Origin: an uncultured Campylobacterales bacterium
GTDB lineage: Bacteria > Campylobacterota > Campylobacteria > Campylobacterales > Arcobacteraceae
NCBI GenBank assembly: GCA_947494995.1
Contig: CANLWY010000011.1
Span: 1-38,163 of the forward strand
Length of the DNA: 38,163 nt
Direction: 5' to 3'
A program made the translations under genes and the position numbers. Below, piece after piece: positions 30,801-38,163 of this stretch. The notes under the pieces were generated by a model. That model was not told the DNA's origin. It did no database searches and worked only from the letters and a program-made list of their open reading frames with translations. How positions within the stretch are numbered: the first letter of the stretch is position 1; the number at the start of each line of letters is the position of its first letter.

Positions 30801-33146
30801 TTGAATTATCTAAAAATATTAGGAGCCAGTGGTAGTAAAACTAAGCTTACTGGTACAACCTCCTTTCAGATTTACAAAGACATAATTATTGATGCAGGAA
30901 ATGTAATTAATAGTTTAGGTGAAGAAGCTTTACATATAAACCACATTTTTCTAACACATACACACTCTGACCATATAATCGATTTACCTTTTTTAGTTGA
31001 AAGTTTTTATGAACAAAGAACTCAACCTTTAATAGTATATGGTTCAAAAGAGACTATAGAAACAATAAAAAAACATACTTTTAATGATCATATTTGGCCA
31101 GACTTTTCAAAAATAAACCTATTGGGTAAAGATGAAAAATCTTTAATTTATAAAGAAATTGAACCTGAAGAGATTATAGAACTTGGCCCTTTTGAAATCA
31201 AACCAATTATTGCAAATCATACTAAAGGAGCATATGGATTTACAATAATTAAAGATAAGGAAAATGGCTATGTTATTAGTGGAGACACCTATGAAAATAA
31301 AGCTTTATGGGAAGAAATTAATAGTAATAGAAAAATCAAATCATTAATTATAGAGTGTTCTTTTCCTAGTAGTATGAGCAAGTTAGCATTTGATAGTAAA
31401 CACTTAACTCCAAAGATTTTAAAAGAAGAATTAAAATATTTACAAAGAGATGATATACAAATCTTTATTTATCATATAAAACCATCTTACTATGAAAAAA
31501 TGGTTGAAGAAATTAAAGAATTAAATATTTTATCAAAGGGAGGAAAGGTTTTAAGAGAAGGTGATGTTATTCATATTGATACAGGTGAAATAAAATCAAA
31601 TATGATAAGTGATAACAAGTTTGATCAAATCATGGAAATCAATCTTGAACTATCATCTGAGCTTGATAAGAATAGACTTTTTGAAATGATTTTAACTCTT
31701 ACAAGAGAGCTTACTAATTGTGAAGCAGGAACTTTATACATAAAATCAAAGAATCAAAAACACTTACAATTTAAAGTAGTACAAAATGATCCAATGGATA
31801 TTCATATGGGAGGAACTAAAGATAATCTTACTTGGAATGACTTAAATCTTTATTTAGAAGATGGAAGTCAAAATAAAAGTATGGTAGCTGCAGTCTCTGC
31901 TTTAGAGAATAAAATAGTTAATATTTCTGATGTATACAATGACAAGACTTATAACTTTGAAGGAACTAAAAGATTTGATAAAACAACTGGATATAAATCA
32001 AAATCTATGCTTGTGATTCCATTAATTAACCATGAAAAAGATGTTATAGGTGTTTTACAACTAATAAATAAAACAAAACTTGGAAAAGTTATTCCTTTTG
32101 ATAAAGCAGATGAAAAGATACTAAAAGCCCTTGCTTCTCAAGCAGCTATGGCACTTACAAATACACAACTTATAAATAATCTAGAAGACTTTTTAAACTC
32201 TTTTGTATCAACAATTGCCCATGCGATTGATGCAAAATCATTACATACAGGTAACCACATTGGAAAAGTTGCAAAAATTGCAAAGCTTATTGCAAAAGCT
32301 ATCAATGAGGATAAAACTCTATATGGCAATGTAAAATATACTAAAAATGACTTTAGAGAGATTGAACTTGCAGCATGGATGCATGATATAGGTAAAATAT
32401 CAATGCCTGAATCAATTATTGACAAATCTACTAAACTTCAAGCAATTGTAGATAGAATTGAGATAATTGAACAACGATTTGAAATTATAAAACGTGATTT
32501 AGAAATCTTATTTTTAAAAAATGAAATTGATGGAGAACTTTATAAAGAATCCCTAGAACAAATTGAAGATGATTTGGCTTTTCTAAAAGAGACTAACATA
32601 GGCTCAGAATTTATGGATGATGAAAAAGTTGAAAGAATAAAATTGATTTCAGAATACTCATATGTTTTAAATGGGGGGAAAGTCTCTTTTTTGACTGAAG
32701 ATGAAGTTAAAAACTTATCTATTAGAAAAGGGACATTAACAAAAAAAGAGAAAGAAAAAATGAACAGCCACGCTAATTTGTCATACGACATGTTAGCAAC
32801 TCTACCTTTCCCTAAAAAATATAGTAATGTCCTTAATATAGCAGCAAATCATCATGAAAAACTAAATGGAAAAGGTTATCCTAGAGGTCTTACAGCAGAT
32901 GAGTTAAGCTTAGAAGATAGAATTATGGTATTAGCAGATATTTTTGAAGCATTAACAGCAAGTGATAGACCTTATAAAAAAGGAAAAACTCTATCAGAAG
33001 TTTTTAAAATACTATCATTCATGGCAAAAAATGAAGAGATAGATGCAGAACTTTTAAAATTTTTCCATGATAGTGAAGTATTAGAACAATACTCAAAAGA
33101 GTATTTACATGATTATCAAATAGATAAAAGTGAATTAGATATATAA
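30801..33146 (+). CDS. Metallo-beta-lactamase / GAF / HD-GYP fusion phosphodiesterase
   Basis: This is a 781-residue, three-part signalling protein. Residues 1-250 form a metallo-beta-lactamase fold with HTHSDH (53-58). Residues about 275-455 form a GAF domain. The end is an HD-GYP domain with H482, H528-D529 (MHDIGK) and HHEKLNGKGYP (684-694). About 100 charged, coiled-coil-like residues are inserted between MHDIGKISMPESII and the rest of the HD-GYP domain. HD-GYP domains hydrolyse c-di-GMP; MBL-fold domains of this type can be class-II-like cyclic nucleotide phosphodiesterases. The start is TTG after AAGG. The stop overlaps the cyclase ATG by one base. Confidence 0.9.
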   Translation: MNYLKILGASGSKTKLTGTTSFQIYKDIIIDAGNVINSLGEEALHINHIFLTHTHSDHIIDLPFLVESFYEQRTQPLIVYGSKETIETIKKHTFNDHIWPDFSKINLLGKDEKSLIYKEIEPEEIIELGPFEIKPIIANHTKGAYGFTIIKDKENGYVISGDTYENKALWEEINSNRKIKSLIIECSFPSSMSKLAFDSKHLTPKILKEELKYLQRDDIQIFIYHIKPSYYEKMVEEIKELNILSKGGKVLREGDVIHIDTGEIKSNMISDNKFDQIMEINLELSSELDKNRLFEMILTLTRELTNCEAGTLYIKSKNQKHLQFKVVQNDPMDIHMGGTKDNLTWNDLNLYLEDGSQNKSMVAAVSALENKIVNISDVYNDKTYNFEGTKRFDKTTGYKSKSMLVIPLINHEKDVIGVLQLINKTKLGKVIPFDKADEKILKALASQAAMALTNTQLINNLEDFLNSFVSTIAHAIDAKSLHTGNHIGKVAKIAKLIAKAINEDKTLYGNVKYTKNDFREIELAAWMHDIGKISMPESIIDKSTKLQAIVDRIEIIEQRFEIIKRDLEILFLKNEIDGELYKESLEQIEDDLAFLKETNIGSEFMDDEKVERIKLISEYSYVLNGGKVSFLTEDEVKNLSIRKGTLTKKEKEKMNSHANLSYDMLATLPFPKKYSNVLNIAANHHEKLNGKGYPRGLTADELSLEDRIMVLADIFEALTASDRPYKKGKTLSEVFKILSFMAKNEEIDAELLKFFHDSEVLEQYSKEYLHDYQIDKSELDI

Positions 33147-35323
33147 TGACTACAAAAAAAGCCTTAAAAAAGTTTTTTACTTATGTTTCTATAGCTTTAG
33201 CTTTAGCTTTTAGTATCATTCTATTTTATTTTGTTTCCCCACAAGGACTTGATTCAATAGATAATAGATTAAGAGACTATTTTTTTACATTAAGAGGAGA
33301 TATACCAAATAGTGACTCTGTAATTATTATAGATATTGATGAAAAATCTTTAAAAGAGATAGGTCAATGGCCTTGGTCTAGAAACAAAGTTGCAAAAATA
33401 TTAGAAAACCTTACAAATTCTGGCGTTGGACTTATAGCTTTTGATATTGTTTTTCCAGAAGAAGACAATAGCTCACCCCATAAGATTTTTAAAGAATATG
33501 GTATAGAAAAAGATAATATACCAAATTATGATCTTGAACTAGCAAAAATGGTATCAAATACTCCAACAATTTTGGGATATCAGTTTGAGCTAGAAAAAAA
33601 GGATGTACATCTAGGAAATGAATCTCCACAAATTCCAGCTGTCATTATAGAAAGAGATAAAAAGCTTGGACAAAACTATTTAATAAAAGCAACAGGAACT
33701 ATTCTTAATCTACCAATTATACAAAATACTGGGTACTCAAGTGGGTTTTTTAATAACGTTCCTGACTTATCTGGGATTATTAGAAGTGTTCCTTTAGTAA
33801 TCTCTTATGAGGATATTGTTTACCCTTCTCTTGCTTTAGAAATACTAAGAATTATTACAGATAGTAAAAAGATAGTTATTAACTATGATGAAGCAGGAGT
33901 AATTGATATTTCTCTTAATCAAATAAAGATACCAACAGATAGACATGGTCGTTTTTTGGTAAATTATAGAGGTGCTGAAAAAAACTTTAAATACTTCTCC
34001 GCCGTAGACATTTTAAATAATAAGATTGATTCAAAAGAGTTAGAAGGGAAAATTGCTTTAATAGGAACATCTGCAGCTGGATTACTTGATTTAAGGGCAA
34101 CTCCTTTAGATTTTGTTTTTCCAGGAGTAGAAGTTCACGCCAATGTAATTGATAATATAATCACAGGAGATTTTATATCAAAAGAGTCTAGTGCGGATCT
34201 AAATAATGTTACAATTATAATTGCTCTATCACTTCTGATAATCCTTCTTATTACATATTCACCATTTTGGTTTAATCCAATAATTTCACTTTCATCTATG
34301 ATTGGAATTAGCATTTTTCTTTATCATATGCTCTTTACATATGGAATGGTATTAAATATATTTTTCCCTCTTTTTACAATACTCCTTGCAACTATTCTTG
34401 CAACTTTGATTAACTATTTTTATAAAATAAAACAAGAGGAAGCAATAAAAGAGAAATTTGCTTCAAAAGTATCTAAAGATGTAATGGAAAACCTTTTAAA
34501 AAACATGGATAGCAATGAGTTTCAAGCTATGGAAAAAGAAGTTACAGTATTTTTTAGTGATATTAGAGGCTTTACAAAAATTTCTGAAGAGATGGATAGT
34601 GCGAAAAACCTAATCTCTTATCTAAACCAATATATGGAACCAATGAGTAATATTATTACAAAATATCAAGGAACAATTGATAAGTATATAGGTGATGCTA
34701 TCATGGCATACTGGAATGCGCCTGCAAATGTAGAGAATCATGCAGACAAAGCAGTTCAAGCTTCATTAGAACAAATAAAAGAGTTGAAAAGTTTAAATAA
34801 AAAGCTTAAAGAAGAAAACAAACCTTCAATAGATATAGGGATAGGATTAAACACAGGTCTTGCCGTAGTAGGAGAGATGGGAAGTTCAGGACGAAGTGAC
34901 TATACAGTTATTGGTGATGCCATTAACTTAGGAGCTAGAATAGAGTCTTTATGTAAATATTATGATTCAAAACTAAGTATTTCAAACTTTACAAAAAAAG
35001 CCTTAAAAGATGAATATGTATTTAGGTTTTTAGACTATGTTACAGTAAAAGGAAAAGACAAACCTATAGAGATTTGGCAAGTCCATAAAGTAGGAAAGGC
35101 TAAAAAAGAACAAGAAGAAGAGCTTAAAGACTATCATAAAGCAATAGAACTATATAAAATTTCAAACTTCAATGAAGCTCTAGAAATCTTTGAGACTATT
35201 GAGAACAGTGAATATAAAACAAATAAAAATATTTATAAAATATATATTGAAAGATGTAAAGAGTTTATAAAATATCCACCTAAAAACTTTAATGGTGTTT
35301 ATGAACATAGAACAAAAAGTTAA
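33146..35323 (+). CDS. CHASE2-domain class III adenylate/guanylate cyclase
   Basis: The 725-residue protein has an N-terminal TM, a periplasmic CHASE2 sensor domain (about 40-345, beginning with LDSIDNRLRDYFFTLRG), three TM segments (about 350-425) and a cytoplasmic class III cyclase. Metal-binding aspartates are D472 (FFSDIRGFTKIS) and D517 (DKYIGDAIMAYW). DYTVIGDAINLGARIE follows, with the Lys-Asp/Thr pattern expected for ATP rather than GTP. It probably makes cAMP. The start overlaps the HD-GYP gene stop (TAATG). A short TPR-like tail is seen at the C-terminus. Confidence 0.92.
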   Translation: MTTKKALKKFFTYVSIALALAFSIILFYFVSPQGLDSIDNRLRDYFFTLRGDIPNSDSVIIIDIDEKSLKEIGQWPWSRNKVAKILENLTNSGVGLIAFDIVFPEEDNSSPHKIFKEYGIEKDNIPNYDLELAKMVSNTPTILGYQFELEKKDVHLGNESPQIPAVIIERDKKLGQNYLIKATGTILNLPIIQNTGYSSGFFNNVPDLSGIIRSVPLVISYEDIVYPSLALEILRIITDSKKIVINYDEAGVIDISLNQIKIPTDRHGRFLVNYRGAEKNFKYFSAVDILNNKIDSKELEGKIALIGTSAAGLLDLRATPLDFVFPGVEVHANVIDNIITGDFISKESSADLNNVTIIIALSLLIILLITYSPFWFNPIISLSSMIGISIFLYHMLFTYGMVLNIFFPLFTILLATILATLINYFYKIKQEEAIKEKFASKVSKDVMENLLKNMDSNEFQAMEKEVTVFFSDIRGFTKISEEMDSAKNLISYLNQYMEPMSNIITKYQGTIDKYIGDAIMAYWNAPANVENHADKAVQASLEQIKELKSLNKKLKEENKPSIDIGIGLNTGLAVVGEMGSSGRSDYTVIGDAINLGARIESLCKYYDSKLSISNFTKKALKDEYVFRFLDYVTVKGKDKPIEIWQVHKVGKAKKEQEEELKDYHKAIELYKISNFNEALEIFETIENSEYKTNKNIYKIYIERCKEFIKYPPKNFNGVYEHRTKS

Positions 35324-35390
35324 GAACAAATAAGTAATAAGTTTCATTTTGATATAATAACGTCAAAATACATTAAGAAATGGATAACAC

Positions 35391-36989
35391 TTGAAGAAGG
35401 TCTTGTTTTTTTTATTATTTTTAGTAACAAGTGGCTTGTCAAAAAGTTATACATTATATCTTGCCTCAACAAAATATCTTGATGTGGCAGAAAAATATTA
35501 TTATGATGTGAAGTTTCATATACCTGATTTTTATGATACACAAATAAGAACCCACGAGAAAAAAAACTATAGCTTAATTATAAGAAAAATACCTACTATT
35601 GAACAAACTAAAAGAGTTCAAAGACTTCTTCTATCTGCTGGAAAATATAAAGATAGTTATATAAAAATGTATAAAATTGAACCAAACTATGAAACAATTG
35701 AACTTGAAGAAAAACTAGTTTTAATAAAACCTCAAAAAATAAAACCTTTTAAACAAGATATTGAAAACTCAAACGAATATATTACCGCTTCAACTATGTA
35801 TAATACAATGCAGTACAAACAAGCTTATGAAATGTTTTATAAGCTTTTCCTAAAAGAGAACCATAATCTTAATATAAACTACTTTTTAGCAAAAAGTGCC
35901 TTTAGTCTAGAGATGTATGATGAAGCAACAGCTGCTTTTGAAAGAGTTCTTATATTAAAACCAGAGTTTAATCAAGCAAGATATGATTTTGCAAGAGTTC
36001 TTTATAAACTAAAACAAAAAAAAGAAGCAAAAGCAGAATTTGAAAAGCTTTTAAAAGCCGATATTACCAAAAATACAAAAGAAGATATAAAAAAATACTT
36101 AAAAGTTTTAAATAAAAAAAGAAATAGAGTGAATGGTACAGCAAATATCATGATAGGACTTTCTAGAAGCTCAAATGTCAATAATGGATTAATCTCATCT
36201 GAATACAGACTTCCTGGATTAAATGACATTACAGTAGAAGGGGAAGAACCAATTGCTGATAGTGCACATTTTCAAGCTATAAATCTAAACTTTTTTAACT
36301 ATTTTAAAAGTAAACCTATTAGAGTTAAAAACTCATTTCTAATTTATAATAAAAGTTTTTTTAATGAAAAAGATGAAAATATAACAGTATTTTCATATAA
36401 ACCAGCTCTTGATTATATAAAAAACAATAATCTTTATACTCTTGAATTAGCAGCAGATAGAATAAATAAAAGAACAGATGAGGACTTTTATGCCTTTGCA
36501 CTTTCTCCTAAATTTGTAAATAAAGATTTATCTACATATATAAAATATCAAAGAATTATGTATACAAATAAAGAACATCAAGAAAAAGATTTTGAAAAAA
36601 TCCAACTCTATCTAAAAGTAAATTTATTTAAAAATATGAATTACTATACTAACATCTATAAGAATAGAAGAATTGAAGATATAAGAACTGATATTGATAA
36701 ATATACAATAGGAAATGGTATTAATCTTTTTTATGATATTAACCCTAAAAATAGAATAAACTTGAACTATGAATTTAATTATAGTAAATATAAATATGAG
36801 AATATAGGTTTTAATACTAGAAGAAAAGATAAAAATCATTTAATAGAATTATCATTTAAACATACTATAAATAAAACAAATTTTATCAATATATCTACCT
36901 CATATATCAAAAATAATTCAAATCAAGATGCCTATATATATAATGAAAAAGCAATTAAATTAAATTATTTAAAAGGTTTTACTTGGTAA
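35391..36989 (+). CDS. TPR and outer-membrane beta-barrel protein (SLAM/DUF560-like)
   Basis: This 532-residue protein has a signal peptide (MKKVLFFLLFLVTSGLSKS), an SPOR-like segment (about 20-100), and TPR repeats (about 130-240) ending in ARYDFARVLYKLKQKKEAKAEFEKLL. From about residue 255 it alternates aromatic/polar beta strands (GTANIMIGLSRSSNVNNG...) and ends in Trp, as outer-membrane barrels do. TPR-plus-barrel proteins with an SSNVNNG-like start resemble the surface lipoprotein assembly modifiers (DUF560). The start is TTG; no strong ribosome site is seen. It sits between the cyclase and the FecR-domain gene. Confidence 0.72.
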   Translation: MKKVLFFLLFLVTSGLSKSYTLYLASTKYLDVAEKYYYDVKFHIPDFYDTQIRTHEKKNYSLIIRKIPTIEQTKRVQRLLLSAGKYKDSYIKMYKIEPNYETIELEEKLVLIKPQKIKPFKQDIENSNEYITASTMYNTMQYKQAYEMFYKLFLKENHNLNINYFLAKSAFSLEMYDEATAAFERVLILKPEFNQARYDFARVLYKLKQKKEAKAEFEKLLKADITKNTKEDIKKYLKVLNKKRNRVNGTANIMIGLSRSSNVNNGLISSEYRLPGLNDITVEGEEPIADSAHFQAINLNFFNYFKSKPIRVKNSFLIYNKSFFNEKDENITVFSYKPALDYIKNNNLYTLELAADRINKRTDEDFYAFALSPKFVNKDLSTYIKYQRIMYTNKEHQEKDFEKIQLYLKVNLFKNMNYYTNIYKNRRIEDIRTDIDKYTIGNGINLFYDINPKNRINLNYEFNYSKYKYENIGFNTRRKDKNHLIELSFKHTINKTNFINISTSYIKNNSNQDAYIYNEKAIKLNYLKGFTW

Positions 36990-37015
36990 AATAGATTCAA
37001 AAAAAGGTTGATTTT

Positions 37016-38163
37016 ATGGTATATAGACTAATAAAAATAAGCTTATTTATTTTGTTATTTTTCTCAACATCTCTTTTTGCTAATGTTGCAAAAGTTGTAG
37101 CATTCAAAGGTGACGCTATAATAGTAAGAGAAGGAAAAAACCTACAACTTTCAAGAGATTCAAAAATCTTAAAACATGATGAAATAAAAACTAAAGAGAA
37201 TACAAAAGTTCAACTACTTTTTAAAGATAATACAATTATTTCAATAGGAAAAAACTCTTCTTTTCAAGTATTTAACTATATTTATGATGAAAAAAATAAA
37301 AAGTATGAAGCAAAATTTTCTATGATTAAAGGTACCTTTAGAACTATTACTGGAAAAATAGGAAAAATTGCACCTAAAAAGTTTAACCTTAAAACAAAAT
37401 CAGCTTCTATTGGTATTAGAGGAACACAAATTGTAATGAACATAACTAATACGAAAGAAGATATCTTCTGTACAGAAGGAAAGATTTTAGTTCAAAAACT
37501 TGATACAGGAGTTTCATCTATAGTTAAAGCTGGTGAGTTTGTATCAATCTCATCAAATATTCCAAAATTGGAAATCAAAAAAATAAAACCTAATGACATA
37601 AAAAACATCAATAAAAGTATAACAGTTCAAAGTAACCTTGCAACAGATACTATCTCAAATGATAATCAAGAGACTGAAGCTAGTACTTCAATAAATGACA
37701 ATATTCCAGCAGCGACTAACAATGCAAAAGTACCTGTAGCTACACCTGATTCTACTCCTGTTTCTAATGTTTCTTCAAATATAGCTATTCCAACAATGAT
37801 AGAAGAATCAAAACAAAGAGCAGCAGAAGATAAACAAAAAGAAGAACAAGAAAAAGCAAAAGCAGCAGAGGCAGCAGAAAAAGAAAGACTAGCTCAAGAA
37901 GCAGCTAAAAAAGCTGAAGAGGAAAAATTAAAAGCTGAAGCAGCTAAAAAAGCAGCTGAAGCAACAGCTAAAAAAGAAGAAGCTGATAAAGAAGCTTTAA
38001 TAAAAGCAAAAGCTGAAGAAGATAAATTAGCTGCTGAAGCGGCTAGTAAAAAAGCTGAAGAAGATAGATTAGCTGCTGAAACTGCAGAGATAGCTGCTCA
38101 AGCAGCAGCTAAAAAAGCAGAAGAAGATAAATTAGCTGCTGAAGCTGCTGAGATAGCTGCTCA
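37016..38163 (+). CDS. FecR-domain exported protein with Ala/Glu/Lys-rich repeat tail (partial)
   Basis: The frame starts at ATG after AAAAAGG and stays open to the window end, so at least 382 residues are present and the C-terminus is missing. A signal peptide (MVYRLIKISLFILLFFSTSLFA) leads into a FecR domain: KVVAFKGDAIIVREG, DEIKTKENTKVQLLFKDNTIISIGKNS, and FNLKTKSASIGIRGTQIVM. Residues about 260 onward are a TolA-like charged helix rich in KKAEEDKLAAEAAEIAA. FecR proteins here are periplasmic, not the iron regulator. It follows the TPR-barrel gene by 26 bases and probably works with it and the CHASE2 cyclase. Confidence 0.85.
   Translation, partial: MVYRLIKISLFILLFFSTSLFANVAKVVAFKGDAIIVREGKNLQLSRDSKILKHDEIKTKENTKVQLLFKDNTIISIGKNSSFQVFNYIYDEKNKKYEAKFSMIKGTFRTITGKIGKIAPKKFNLKTKSASIGIRGTQIVMNITNTKEDIFCTEGKILVQKLDTGVSSIVKAGEFVSISSNIPKLEIKKIKPNDIKNINKSITVQSNLATDTISNDNQETEASTSINDNIPAATNNAKVPVATPDSTPVSNVSSNIAIPTMIEESKQRAAEDKQKEEQEKAKAAEAAEKERLAQEAAKKAEEEKLKAEAAKKAAEATAKKEEADKEALIKAKAEEDKLAAEAASKKAEEDRLAAETAEIAAQAAAKKAEEDKLAAEAAEIAA
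38048..38163 (+). repeat. 63-bp tandem repeat in the FecR-protein gene
   Basis: Unit 1 (38048-38110) encodes KKAEEDRLAAETAEIAAQAAA. Unit 2 (38111-38163, cut by the window end) repeats it as KKAEEDKLAAEAAEIAA. Shorter KKAEE..LAAEAA relatives precede it from about 37900. The pattern likely continues beyond the window. Confidence 0.75.

Noticed and set aside
37900-38163. CRISPR-like or non-coding tandem repeat
   Set aside because: The repeats keep the reading frame, use synonymous changes and have no unique spacers; they encode a charged helix.

Overview
The window looks like chromosomal DNA from an Arcobacter-type member of the Campylobacterota. The evidence is the strongly AT-rich composition, the histidine kinase with the 'IAHQWRQPL' H-box common in that group, the gene content (leuB end, guaA, nhaD, nadB, aspC, HD-GYP and class III cyclase signalling) and frequent TTG starts. 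This assignment comes from reading proteins and base composition; no search was run.

Layout. 1-3.5 kb: the 3' end of leuB, then an orphan Cache-HAMP histidine kinase flanked by two decayed copies of one serine-resolvase gene in direct orientation. 3.9-6.4 kb: a cytidylyltransferase plus CDP-alcohol phosphatidyltransferase pair behind a clear sigma70-like promoter, then cspA, a methyltransferase and a tiny ORF. 6.4-9.1 kb: a decayed remnant and the helicase gene hrpB. 9.2-14.8 kb: small stress and house-cleaning genes, including an ArsR-SRPBCC operon whose promoter holds a perfect 16-bp palindrome, an SDR/DUF2141/TVP38 cluster, and a GFA-Crp overlapping pair. 14.8-17.4 kb: a HAD protein, a membrane-anchored Mrr-like nuclease, an RluE-type pseudouridine synthase and a DUF1853 protein.

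17.5-22.3 kb holds the most interesting accessory block. A HamA/AbpA-like nuclease gene overlaps a Ski2-like helicase gene (HamB/AbpB-like) by 4 nt, and a NERD-nuclease/UvrD-type helicase follows 31 nt later on the same strand. This looks like a Hachiman/AbpAB-type anti-phage operon with a candidate third component.

22.5-28.2 kb is core metabolism on the minus strand: guaA, nhaD, nadB and a tiny LptM-like lipoprotein gene overlapping the nadB start, followed by a DUF721-like gene and a YgjP-like metalloprotease. 28.2-38.2 kb is a plus-strand run: aspartate aminotransferase, a CDF metal exporter, an exported rhodanese, an MBL-GAF-HD-GYP fusion, a CHASE2-adenylate cyclase, a TPR/outer-membrane barrel protein and a FecR-domain protein that runs off the end in an Ala/Glu/Lys-rich repeat. 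The last four genes read as one second-messenger and cell-envelope unit. No rRNA, tRNA or CRISPR array was seen.
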